A DNA stretch of 64,000 nt from Monosiga brevicollis MX1 (Eukaryota > Opisthokonta > Choanoflagellata > Craspedida > Salpingoecidae). The notes under the pieces were generated by a model. That model was not told the DNA's origin. It did no database searches and saw only the letters and a program-made list of their open reading frames with translations. The translations under genes and the position numbers were made by a program. How positions within the stretch are numbered: position 1 is the stretch's first letter; each line of letters begins with the position of its first letter. The stretch covers positions 397,098 through 461,097 of the forward strand of contig NW_001865050.1 of the NCBI RefSeq assembly GCF_000002865.3, given 5' to 3'. Positions 46,701-56,580 of this stretch are shown here, piece by piece.

Positions 46701-47636
46701 GAGCGCGAAGAAGGCGGGCATGAGGATGCAGATTGCTACATACCTGACAATGCCGTTGTTGTTTAGGTCGAGAGCGCGCCAGAGCGCCCGCAGTCGCTTT
46801 CGATCCTGAACCAGGGCCTGTATCTGCTCTTGGAGGGCGTCAAACTTGGTCGTGCGGATGTGGGCCTTGGATTTGTTGCGACGTGCGGTGGCTGGTGTGG
46901 AGCCTGGAAGGGATGCCGTGCTGTGGGTGCCCTTCCACATGTTGTAGGAAAGTGGTTTGAAAGGGTCGGTGTCTGCAGCAACGTACAATTCCTGGTGCTT
47001 GAGTTGGTCAATGTGTGTAACCAGGTGACCATTGCTGGTATAGAGTTTCCGGACTTGGCCTTGCCCCAAGCTGATGCGGGTAGCCATGAGCTTGAGCACT
47101 TGCTCGAAGGTGGTGGCGGCCAAAGGGATGGGAATGCGAATGGGAGCGTGAGACTCGCCATTTTTGGCGACGAGAATGGTTGTGGCAGTTGGGCTGTGAT
47201 TGGCTGCCTGGGCGCGTGTGGAGGCGTGACTGAGTTCAACGCCGCGATACTGTGCCCGCTTAAAGCCAGTGTTGCCTGCTGCCACATAGTGATGGTTGTC
47301 CTCGAGGTCACCAAATTCGTGGACACGTTTGCCCGCAAGCGTGTATAGGCGACGCACGGCACCGAAATTGGGCCGCAGGCGCGTGGTCAGGCGATCGAAC
47401 ACAACGTCCAGGCTGTTGATGGATTTGGACAGCACCAGCGGTTGTGCCGATGTCACCACATTGCCGTTGCTGTGGCCAGGGGTACAACGGCAATACACAA
47501 GCCATCCCGTGCAATCCACAAAGCAGTGCCGACAAAATGGATGAGCCGTCGCCCGAACAGGCCACAAGAGCGAGGGTGAGGGCGTAGGGCAAGCAAGACT
47601 CGATGCTTACATGAACACGAGAATCTTGAGCGACAT
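43794..47636 (-). CDS. Doublecortin x2 / EF-hand x~12 fusion protein
   Basis: Start ATG at 47636 in a tiny exon (47611-47636, MSLKILVF plus two bases of a codon). Splicing to 47469 yields LVFINGNVVTSAQPLVL, the opening strands of a doublecortin domain. DCX1 ends NHHYVAAGNTGFKRAQY; DCX2 runs GQVRKLYTSNGHLVTHIDQL to LYVAADTDPFKPLSY. Then come three modules, each with four EF-hand-like loops: ALDLNNNGIV / DGDGDAWIERKEF / LDSNHDRRIDPVEF / LDVNHGGHILF in the first, with equivalents in the second (DYNGNGICSL, DGDQDAWVEKAEF) and third (DYNGNGKVSL). NHKPALMRA[FY]K occurs in all three, and DEFC[AS]WV or WL closes modules. The last ends at TAG 43794-43796. The EF modules resemble flagellar calcium-binding proteins. 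Expected to bind microtubules in a calcium-responsive manner (inference). Confidence 0.83.
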
Positions 47637-48338
47637 GGTGGCAGCTTGGATGCGATTAGAGGGACGAGAGGAGCCAGCAAAAATACAGGGCAAGGGCCGC
47701 GTTGTAGAGAAACGGGGTCGGAGTGCCTCAGTCACGTCCGCTCTCGAGGCGTGGACAGACAAGGAACAGCCAAGAGCGTTGCTCGCTCACACGAAAAGGG
47801 TATCTTCACCTTGAGAAGCGCAATCCCCACCCCCCCCCGACTCGGCTTTGCTTGTTTCAAATCTGACCCGGAGACCAAGGCCGCACATCAGCAGGGGCGC
47901 TCTGAGGTCCAGTAGCCACTGCACAAACGAGGACTGAGACGCGCACCTGCTCCGTTTTCTCGTCGCACCGAGAGTCCAACGCTGATCAATCTTCCCAGCC
48001 AGTAGATCCAGCCCAGCCACGGCTTGCCCCAAAACAACCCGCGTCCACCGCGCTGGAGGGGCCGTTGCCAAAAGTCCTGTCTCGCCTGATCGCACACACA
48101 CACACACACACACTGTCACGCGTCCCTCAGCAGCTGGTCGTGTCATGTGGGCGTCTCTGTGTGTGTGTCTCGTTGTCAAGAACTTCAAACACAGACACAC
48201 ACACACTCTCTCTCTCCTCTCTCATATTTTTGTCTGACATAAAGTTTCAGACGGAGGGTGGATAACACCTGTTCACAACCTCGTTTTGTCAGGCGGTGGA
48301 ATGCGTCTGACATTTGGGCTGCTGGTGGTGGTTGGAAG

Positions 48339-48423
<85 letters not shown>

Positions 48424-48733
48424 ATCAAACGGCAGTCGGTGTGGCCTGTCGTCGGCGTTGTCTTTTGGTTCTGGGGTCAGGGCTCCTGCTTCGGAGGTTG
48501 GTGGAGGAGGAAGGTGCTGGGCAAGGCCCTTTTTTTTTTCTGTTGATTCGGCTTGCTGATGACGAAATTGAAATCTCGTAGGCGAGCGTGTGTGACTGCA
48601 CAGCACGTGTGCGCCCAGAGGTTGCGGGCGATCGGACGAGTTCCGCATCTGTCCCGCGTCTGTTTCGCGTCTGTTCCGCGCCGACAAGCCCAGATCACAG
48701 GCGCTGGTATCTGGAGGTCACGAGGACGAGCTG
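47637..48733. promoter_or_regulatory. Divergent intergenic region with CA and GT runs
   Basis: Separates the starts of the DCX-EF gene (-) and the transporter (+), so both promoters are here. CA runs at 48095-48112 and 48191-48204, and a long GT run 48341-48420. TCTGACATAAAG at 48232 weakly resembles part of the 76-bp element. Confidence 0.5.
48341..48420 (+). repeat. (GT)n microsatellite
   Basis: About forty uninterrupted GT units about 310 bp upstream of the transporter start. Confidence 0.95.
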
Positions 48734-49987
48734 ATGATGGCTTTCAACGTGGTTGTGTGGCTGGTGGCGGCCGCCTGGTATGTGCACAGCCTACAGTTTG
48801 CGCTCGTCACGAGTGCGATGATGAAGTCATTTCACGTGGACCCGCAGACGGCAACCGCCAGCCAGCTGGCCGCGCAAGCCGTCTTGATTGTGATTGTGGC
48901 GAGCCTGTGGTCGGTCTCCGATCGACGGGCTCTTCTGTCGCTGCTCGCGTCATGGGACGTGCATCGCCAGTTTCTATTCACGTCACTGTGCTTTGCGATC
49001 GCCTCCTGGGCAACTTGCGCGGCCCTTGTGGGATCGTCCATCGGGCTCACCTACATTGTCAAGGCTCTTGAGCCTTTATTCGCCCTAGCTCTTCTCGTCA
49101 TCATCGATGGACACGTGCCAACAACCGCGGCGTTGGGTGCCGTCTGTCTCGCCGTCCTTGGTTGTGTCATTACCGTGGCCAGCAGCTTCGAGGTCCACCT
49201 CGGCTCGCTGGTGCTGGCTGCTGCTTCCAACCTCTTCCAGCAGCTGCGCAACGTCTACGGAAAGCATATGCTGGGTGGCCATGCCCTGCCAGAGGCCCTC
49301 CTGGGGCTCTCACAGACGCAACGTACCCTCACCCTCCAGCTGTTTTGGAGTCTGCAAGGAACCGTCCTCCTTCTCCTCATAGCACCCCTGCTCAACTGGG
49401 CCATGCAACACCTCAACGGCATCTCCATGGCTGCACTCGAGATGGCTTCCGCCACCAATGACGAACCCGAGCCCGCCCCCTTTGACACTTGGGCTTGGCT
49501 GCATCATGACCCTACCACGCGCATGCGCTTCACCTGGGCAGCCACACACTTTGCCATGTACCAGCTGGCCGCCGTCATCATGCTGGTGGCCGTGACCCCA
49601 CTCTTTCATTCCCTTCTGAATTCCCTCAAGCGCGGCATCATGATCTTCGGCAGCACGTTTCTCTTGGGCCTCGACCTATCGACCCGCCAGAGCACCGGTA
49701 TTCTCCTCACTTTGCTAGGCGTCTATGGCTATGCACGCGCCCAGGCCCCTCCAAACGTTCCACAAGGCAAGGACACCAAAGCCAGCACCGACTCGAACCC
49801 AGCCAGCAAGCCGTCCACGACGCTTCCCGGCCCCGGTCCCAGCCGCAGTTCCAGCCATGCAAATGGAAACAGCACCGCTGCAAAGCATCAGGGCGGTGAT
49901 GCCCCCCTTGCTTCACCTTTTGTGGTCACCGTTCTCCTCGTCTCCTGCTTAGCTGGCATCTATGCTCAAACGACCTTGAGCTCGTAG
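48734..49987 (+). CDS. TPT/SLC35-family sugar-phosphate or nucleotide-sugar transporter
   Basis: One uninterrupted frame of 417 residues from ATG at 48734. About nine to ten hydrophobic helices, starting FNVVVWLVAAAWYVHSLQFA. The family's signature region is present: LTYIVKALEPLFALALL (equivalent to the V-K-x-x-E/x-P-x-F/x-A motif), then a pair of helices ending ITVASSFEVHLGSLVLAAAS and NVYGKHMLG, and later SLLNSLKRGIMIFGSTFLLG. The last helix precedes a hydrophilic Pro/Ser-rich tail (GKDTKASTDSNPASK) and a further hydrophobic C-terminus. Such proteins exchange phosphorylated sugars or nucleotide sugars for phosphate or NMP across Golgi, ER or plastid-type membranes. Substrate cannot be told. 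Insertion between helices is longer than usual (about residues 235-260). Confidence 0.83.
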   Translation: MMAFNVVVWLVAAAWYVHSLQFALVTSAMMKSFHVDPQTATASQLAAQAVLIVIVASLWSVSDRRALLSLLASWDVHRQFLFTSLCFAIASWATCAALVGSSIGLTYIVKALEPLFALALLVIIDGHVPTTAALGAVCLAVLGCVITVASSFEVHLGSLVLAAASNLFQQLRNVYGKHMLGGHALPEALLGLSQTQRTLTLQLFWSLQGTVLLLLIAPLLNWAMQHLNGISMAALEMASATNDEPEPAPFDTWAWLHHDPTTRMRFTWAATHFAMYQLAAVIMLVAVTPLFHSLLNSLKRGIMIFGSTFLLGLDLSTRQSTGILLTLLGVYGYARAQAPPNVPQGKDTKASTDSNPASKPSTTLPGPGPSRSSSHANGNSTAAKHQGGDAPLASPFVVTVLLVSCLAGIYAQTTLSS

Positions 49988-50508
49988 CTATCCTCAGCAG
50001 CGTGTGTGTGCATGTGTACGTGAGTGCGCGAGTGCTCGCGCCATCAGTTGTATGTTTCCAATCTCGGGTGAGGCCTGGCTACGAGTACAGCCCAAGTCTG
50101 GCCCCTGACTGAGCACTATGAATGGGTGTTGCACCGATGGCGCCGAGCCCATCAGCGATTTTGCTGAGCAAAATTGAATCGCATCTCTCTCTCGTCAGTA
50201 TTCGATAAAGCTGGCAAACCACGACACCAATGCGATGGCAAGCACAACAAGGCACGCTCTCCAATCCTTGATCTGCCCGGTATTTGCCGGCCGACCCAGG
50301 AAACACTCGAGATCCTCACATCCTCCTTAAAAGGATGTTTTTGTTTTTTTTATTCTCACACTCTTTTTTGTGTGTGTGTGTTCGTGTTTTGTGAAACAAG
50401 AAACAACAAGCCCTACTTGAAAAGGGCGCGAGTTCGTTTTTTGAGGATTGGGGTGAGGCGCGCGGGGGAGGGCATTGGGGGAGGTTGAGCCAGTTTTGAC
50501 GGGGTGCA
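49988..50508. other. Intergenic region before the GH5 gene
   Basis: Contains T-rich and GT-rich stretches (50338-50382). No gene supported. Confidence 0.45.
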
Positions 50509-52970
50509 ATGACGGCGGTGTGGATGGGGATTGTGGGGGTGGTGCTGGTGGGCTTGGCAGCGCCAGTCACCGGGGGTGATGGGATTGAGCGGCTGCTGGA
50601 AGCGCAGGATCGGATGCGGCTCCGACGTATGCGACGTGGCGTCAATGCCGCCCATTGGTACTCACAGACCTCTACGTACAGCGCCCAGCGTTTTACTGCA
50701 GCCGACTTTGCCCTGTTGAAACAGCTTGGCTTGAACCATGTGCGCCTGCCTGTGGATGAAAGCTGGGTAGCCAACAGCACGTACGGGTTTGATGCGCAGC
50801 TCTTCGCCGAGGTCCACACCGGGCTGCAGCGCATCTTGGATGCTGGTCTCGCGGTCATTCTCGACTTTCATGCCACCGAGACCTTTCACGCTAAGCTAAG
50901 GGACGGTACCATCAGCACAGCGACCTTTTGTGCGCTTTGGCGTGGCTGGGCAACGCACCTAGCACACTACTACAGCCCCGATGTCCTTTTTCTTGAGCTG
51001 CTGAACGAGCCATCCTTTCCCACCGTGGCCCCTTGGGATGCCATGGCCCAGGCCCTGACCACCTGCATTCATGAGGCACGCACCTGTGTTGGATTCCGGC
51101 GTCTTCACCAATTCTCTCACGCACGACACTCTTAATATGCGCATGTCTTTATTTTATTTTATTTTTTTTTTCTTATGGTTGTGCATAGGTGGCCCCTGAT
51201 TTCACCGTGATTGTGGATGCCAACCTGCGGGTGAGCGAGAATGCGTGGAATACGTACGCCGCTTTGGCCCAGATGACGCCTCCCGTCAACAAGCGCCATG
51301 TCGTCTACACCTTTCACACCTATGACCCAGGAGTCTTTACGCACCAAGGTGCCACCTGGGGCTGGTATGCATATCAGATGCTGCACGACTTGCCTTACCC
51401 ATCCACACCTACCAACGTGGCGACACTGGCGGCAGCGGAGACCAACTCAACCATTCGGAATCTGATTGAATATTACGGCTCGCTGCAGTGGAATGCACAT
51501 CGTCTCTTCAACACGCTTGCCCCTGCCTTTGATTGGCTCCGTCAACATAATCTGAGTGCTGTCTGCACAGAGTTTGGTGTTTACCGCTTGGTCTCGCCTC
51601 CAGCCGCTATTCCCCGCTGGGCACTCGACGCGGCTGCGCTTCTCGATGCTCAAGGCATTGGTTGGTCTTGGTGGGAGCTAGACCAGGGCTTTGGGTATGT
51701 TTGAAAGCTACAACTCATCCTTCCCCCTCCCGCCTCTGTTTCTTTCCCGGTTCCAACAGGCAGGCTCATGCGCTCATCTTTGTGTGACATGCGTGTCCTC
51801 TTGATGTCCCGTTTGGGCGACTCTAGGATCTTTGATGCTGGCATGGGAGTGGGCCCGTCCTTGAGCAACGGCAAAGCCCTGATCAACTCGACGCTCGATG
51901 CACTTGTCCATTGGGGACATCAGCAGGAACCCGCCAGCCAAGATCCCCATTGTGCTGCACGCAGCGTCCGCCCACGCCGCGCCTACCCCGGTGCCCAACT
52001 GGGCGCAGGTGTTTCCTTCAACGCTACCTGGTACAATGATACAACCGTGGTGGCTGCCCCGAACCTTTATTCACCAATTGCCCCGTCGCCGTTGGGCGTG
52101 ACACTGCTGAGCCTGAATGGTAGCGTTGCAGCAGAGGCGGAGCTGCTTGAGCGCATTCTTCAGGAGGCGATGGCACGCCACGAAGCCGTTGCCGTGTTCA
52201 TTTCACTCAGCCCCATCCCACCAGACTTCTTGAAAAATTGGTCCTCCACACCGGAGGCTGGGCCTGGTGTGCTCCCAGTGGCCAATGTGGCTTCCGCGGC
52301 CGATGCTGACACCTTTTGTGCATGGCTGACGCAGGCGGCCCTACACAATGCAGTGCGTCACGACGATTGTGGCTATGCCATGGGTGGTGTTGTGGCAGGT
52401 GGCGCTGCATCCAACGATCCCGGGCTGCTCTGTGCGTGGTTTAGCCAGCTCGCCTGCACCAACGCAAGCCTGGGTGTGGTGCGCGCCTCGACCGGCTTCA
52501 CCTTGAGCGACGAGTGCTTTGACTTTGTCGGCCTACCCTTGGATGACCCGAGAGCGGATTCAGGAGCCCTCGATGCGCAAGCAGCAGCTATTGATTGGCC
52601 CAGCGCGGTGACCGAGGTGCTAGCGATGACAACAGTCAACTCCTCTACAATTGCCACAGAAACCCCATCCCTCGCGGAAGTCCAGACGCTGTGTGCGGCA
52701 GGCTCCGACGGCCCCGTGGGCGTCCCGCTTCTGGCTCAGCTCGTGGCACACCTGGCCAAGGTGGACGCGACCGCGTATGCCACGTACTTGCGGGGGTCAA
52801 CCTCCTTGTGCTTGGCATGGCAGGCGGCACTTGGTCTCTCAACGGTCCAGCCAGATACGACAACTACCAACAGTGCCGCAGCCGTTGGAGGCGACAGCGC
52901 ATTTCCGATTCCATCAGGCGGTCAGTTGCTGTCCCTTGAATTCGGTCGGTCGCGCTGCACGAGAAGATGA
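50509..52970 (+). CDS. Secreted glycoside hydrolase family 5 enzyme with C-terminal extension
   Basis: ATG at 50509 opens a signal peptide (MTAVWMGIVGVVLVGLAAPV). The (beta/alpha)8 GH5 domain shows RRGVNAAHW, LGLNHVRLPVDESW, GLAVILDFHATETF, FLELLNEPSFP (catalytic acid Glu in NEP), VVYTFHTYDPGVFTH (His-x-Tyr), and AVCTEFGVYR with the nucleophile Glu, ending WSWWELDQGFG. Exons are about 50509-51070, 51189-51693 and from about 51828 onward. The last exon adds about 350 residues (GPSLSNGKALINSTLDALVH, then Ser/Thr/Ala-rich sequence with scattered Cys) of unknown function. GH5 covers cellulases, mannanases and glucanases; the substrate is not readable. The first donor site is unclear and may be a GC-AG intron after CIHE. 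Confidence 0.78.
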
Positions 52971-53618
52971 CTCGAGCTCATGTCAACGTGCCCTGTCTTT
53001 TAGGCCTGTTGTTGGCGGCGACGGTTTTGAGAATAGCTCTGCGCGCTGGCGGGCTCTGAGCAAACCTCTGCCTCACCCATGTGTCCCAGCCACACTGCGT
53101 CTGCCTGCAGCTGGAGGCCCAAGTCGGTCAAGTGGATCCGCACTAAGTCGAAGGACGTTTGAGTTTTTAGTTCACCTCTTCAGCATTAGGAATATCATCT
53201 GACATTTAAATCTGACATTCAGCTGGTCCTTCCGCTTCGAAGTGGGAACGTCACCTTTTCTATTTGGGGAGCCTAACAACGCATTCGTCTACATAAACAC
53301 AAACCGATGCGTTCGCTACAATAAATCTCATATTAGTCCCTAACAAAACAGCAACATCCGTATATTAGTCTACCAAAAGTCACCTCTTCCGCCCACCCAT
53401 ACGAAATGTCAAAATGTGCTCAGCCTCGCGCGCCGATCATTTTCTCGCCGTCGCTGCCGCTGGCTTGGTGACTTGATCGAGTGGATCCTGACTTTCTGAG
53501 AGGAAGGGAGCCATCGTATCATCCGCATTGTGCGTCGTACAGTGCTCATCTTTTTGCGATTTGGTGGTGATTGGGGCCCGGCTTTGCGACGCTCACACAT
53601 ACACACACTAAAAGAAGA
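52971..53618. promoter_or_regulatory. Intergenic region with a partial copy of the duplicated element
   Basis: At 53194-53220, ATCATCTGACATTTAAATCTGAC matches the direct-repeat core of the 76-bp element upstream of two other genes, but the rest is absent. No gene seen. Confidence 0.4.
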
Positions 53619-54989
53619 ATGGAGGCGCAACGCATGGCGATGCGATGCGCTGACCGAAGCACAAGGATCCGGGGCTTGGCCGTGCCTTGCCGTAAGATGT
53701 GGCTGGCGTGGATGACCTTGGCGCTGCTGGCGCTGCTGACAACAACCCGAGCCGGCGTACCCAGTCTTGTTACGGACGAGGAGGGTAATCTGCACATTGA
53801 GACCCCAAGCGTGACGGAGGGCACCTCACGAGTGGTTTATATAAACGGGGTGGACGTGGTGGCTCAAAACGCTGCTCTGACCACTGCTCTCGAGTCTTTA
53901 CGTCAGCACGTTGCAACTCTGGGCGAACCCACCTTTGCCACGGCAAAGCTCATCACCGCATCTTTTACCCACCCCTATGCGCTGGCGCGGGGTGACATGA
54001 ATAATGATGGCATCATGGACATTCTCTTTACCAGCTTGACGTTCGGCCAGGTTGGCATTGCCTACAATCTAGGAAATGGATCCTTCGCATCCAGCATCAA
54101 CGTCGTCACGTATGCCCTTGCCTCTCCACACGCCATTCTGGTCATGGACACCAACAATGACGGTTTCAAGGACTTCCTCGTGGCAGACGCCGATGGCGGT
54201 TCCGTTGTGGCCTACACCAATACCAACCCGTCAGCGGGAACATTCAGCTCGACGGTTGTGGCGGACAAGCTTGATGCCCCCGTGTCCTTGGACGAGCTTG
54301 CATTGAACAAGGATGGCTTTTCAGATTTTGTCATTGCAACCGAGAACAAGGACGCCATCTATTTGGTTCAAGGTGGATCCACCTGGAGCGGGCCCTCTCA
54401 GGTGGTCTCGGGCACGGCCAACTCTCCATCGGCCTTTTCCGTGCGCAGCGGGGACATGAACAACGATGGGTATGCGGACTTGGTGGTGATGCGCACCTCG
54501 GCGGATGAAGTGGCGTTGTATACCGGGAGTCCCACAGGCACGTTTTACTTTTCTGGTGTGTTGCCGACCCTGGGTGCTGATTACCCGCGAGCCATCGAAC
54601 TGGGCGACTTGGACAACGATGGAGACTTGGACGTTGTCCTGGTCGCTTCCATCAGCAACAGCGTGGTGATCATGTTTAACCAACTCAATGGCCAATTCAG
54701 CGGGGAACTGGTCTCCAACTCGGTGGCCACACCTGTCGCATTGCATTTGGCTGACCTGAATGGAGACGGGCATTTGGACATTTTGACGACTAGCTTCTCC
54801 AGTCAACAGGTGGTGTGGTTTCGCAACCTTGGCGGGGGGCGCTTCACCAACAAGCTGATTCTGGGCCAGGGTTTGAGCCAGCCCAATTCGCTCGTGGCCC
54901 TGGACGTGGACCAGGACGGCGACGTGGACGTTGTCGCGACTGGCGAGAATGCCAATCATGTCGTGTGGTATGAGAATTTGCGCCTGTAA
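53619..54989 (+). CDS. Secreted FG-GAP/VCBS repeat protein
   Basis: A single frame of about 456 residues from ATG 53619 (or 53697, which leaves a cleaner signal peptide, MWLAWMTLALLALLTTTRAG). After a short coiled segment come about seven repeats with a D-x-[DN]-x-D-G-x-x-D loop: DMNNDGIMDILF, DTNNDGFKDFLV, ALNKDGFSDFVI, DMNNDGYADLVV, DLDNDGDLDVVL, DLNGDGHLDILT and DVDQDGDVDVVA. Seven such blades predict a closed calcium-binding beta-propeller like that of integrin alpha chains, but standing alone as in many bacterial and protist secreted proteins. No introns. Probably an extracellular lectin or adhesion propeller (inference). Confidence 0.85.
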   Translation: MEAQRMAMRCADRSTRIRGLAVPCRKMWLAWMTLALLALLTTTRAGVPSLVTDEEGNLHIETPSVTEGTSRVVYINGVDVVAQNAALTTALESLRQHVATLGEPTFATAKLITASFTHPYALARGDMNNDGIMDILFTSLTFGQVGIAYNLGNGSFASSINVVTYALASPHAILVMDTNNDGFKDFLVADADGGSVVAYTNTNPSAGTFSSTVVADKLDAPVSLDELALNKDGFSDFVIATENKDAIYLVQGGSTWSGPSQVVSGTANSPSAFSVRSGDMNNDGYADLVVMRTSADEVALYTGSPTGTFYFSGVLPTLGADYPRAIELGDLDNDGDLDVVLVASISNSVVIMFNQLNGQFSGELVSNSVATPVALHLADLNGDGHLDILTTSFSSQQVVWFRNLGGGRFTNKLILGQGLSQPNSLVALDVDQDGDVDVVATGENANHVVWYENLRL

Positions 54990-55521
54990 ACCCCCAACGC
55001 TAAGAAATATTTGTAAGATGTGTCATATACTGACGCGCCCACGCCATGCCTCGTTCTACCTGGATTATGCCGAACTGGGGCATGCGGGCCCGGGTCACTA
55101 TAAGAGTCCTTGAGTTGTTGGACACTATTTTTTTTTTCCGCGTTATTCCAATAGCATGTTAATTCACTTGTCATGGTCAGTACATGAACACGCTCGTGGT
55201 CCACACCAGACATCATAATTCAATGCGACGTGGGGGATTGGAATGTGGGACTGGAGAGTGATTCATGGCATGCTGGCAATCAGATCGATTCACACGACGG
55301 TTTGCGCATACAATGGTTGACTCACAGAGCAAGCAGGTTCAGTGGAAGATGAAGGTTGCACGCTGCCATCCCAGCGGCAGCGCGCACAAACACTCGCCAT
55401 CCCAGCGGCAGTGCTTCGGCACGGAGAAAAAGTTTTATGACGAAAAAGATCCCGGAAGTCCCAGCCGCCGCGCCCTTCTCCACACTGTCCCCATGACGTC
55501 CCGATGGAAGAAGCATCGCGT
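54990..55521. other. Convergent intergenic region
   Basis: Between the FG-GAP gene and the alcohol dehydrogenase. A near-repeat of CCATCCCAGCGGCAG (55367 and 55398) is present. No gene. Confidence 0.45.
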
Positions 55522-56580
55522 CTAGTTCTTGTTCAGGGAGGAGATGTCAATGACAAAGCGGTACTTGACGTCGCTCTTCATCATGCGCTCGTAAGCCACG
55601 TTAATCTCCTCCATCTTGATCATCTCGATATCAGAGACGACCTTCTTCTCACCGCAAAAGTCGAGCATCTCTTGGGTCTCGGCAATGCCGCCAATGAGGG
55701 AGCCGACCACGCCCTTGGATTGGAAGACCAGGGGGGCAGTGTTGAGGGTGGTACCGAGAGGACCCAGGTAGCCAACAACGGAAATGGTGCCGACGCAGTT
55801 GAGGGTGGCGATGTAGGGATTGAGGTCGTGGTCGTAGGGAACGGTATCAACAATCAGGTCGAAAGTGTTGGCAGCGGCCTTCATGGCCTCGGGGTCACTG
55901 GAGATGATGACGTTGGAGGCACCAAGGCGGCGAGCATCGGCCTCCTTGCCGGGGGAGCGGGTAAACAGGGTGACCTCAGCGCCCATGGCATGGGCGAGCT
56001 TGAGAGCCATGTGGCCGAGGCCACCAAGGCCAACGACGGCGACCTTCTTGCCGGGACCGCACTTGAAGCGACGGAGCGGGGAGTAGGTGGTGATACCGGC
56101 GCAAAGAAGGGGGGTAGCCGCGGCCAGGTCCAGGCCCTCGGGCATCGAGAGGACAAATTTGTCAGCTACAACCACCTTTTGCGAGTAACCGCCATAGGTG
56201 GTGGTGCCATCCACGCGGTCCTTGCCACCGTAAGTGCCGGTGAAACCAGAGGTGCAGTGCTGCTCAAGGTCACGTTCACAGAAGTTGCACTTGCGGCACG
56301 AGTCCACCATGCAACCCACGGCCACGTGCTGGCCGACTTGGAAGCGGGTGACGGCAGAACCGACGCGCGCAACCTTGCCAACAATCTCGTGACCGGGCAC
56401 CACGGGGTAGCTGGAACCTCCCCAGTCGTTGTTGACGGTGTGAATGTCCGAGTGGCAGACACCGCAGTAGAGGATATCAATCTCCACGTCCTCCTCGCGC
56501 AGATCGCGGCGCTCCACATCAAAGGGCTTCAGTGCCTCGGCCTGGCCGTAGGCAGCGTAAGCGGCAACCGTCTGAGGCAT
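55522..56580 (-). CDS. Zinc-dependent alcohol dehydrogenase (CAD/YahK-type MDR)
   Basis: One intron-free frame of 352 residues. Catalytic zinc ligands appear in YCGVCHSDIHTV and VVPGHEIVGKV; structural zinc cysteines in CRKCNFCERDLEQHC; the substrate region in TYGGYSQKVVV; and the cofactor fold in VAVVGLGGLGHMALKLA followed by LFTRSPGKEADA, which suits NADP. The size and all motifs are normal for cinnamyl-alcohol-dehydrogenase-like enzymes common in bacteria, plants and fungi, reducing aldehydes to alcohols. The catalytic set is complete, so it should be active. Lack of introns next to intron-rich neighbours fits recent acquisition or retroposition, but codon use looks like the host's. Confidence 0.92.
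   Translation of the reverse strand: MPQTVAAYAAYGQAEALKPFDVERRDLREEDVEIDILYCGVCHSDIHTVNNDWGGSSYPVVPGHEIVGKVARVGSAVTRFQVGQHVAVGCMVDSCRKCNFCERDLEQHCTSGFTGTYGGKDRVDGTTTYGGYSQKVVVADKFVLSMPEGLDLAAATPLLCAGITTYSPLRRFKCGPGKKVAVVGLGGLGHMALKLAHAMGAEVTLFTRSPGKEADARRLGASNVIISSDPEAMKAAANTFDLIVDTVPYDHDLNPYIATLNCVGTISVVGYLGPLGTTLNTAPLVFQSKGVVGSLIGGIAETQEMLDFCGEKKVVSDIEMIKMEEINVAYERMMKSDVKYRFVIDISSLNKN

Noticed and set aside
48258-48687. Val/Cys and Thr/His repeat frames
   Set aside because: Translated GT microsatellite in an intergenic region.
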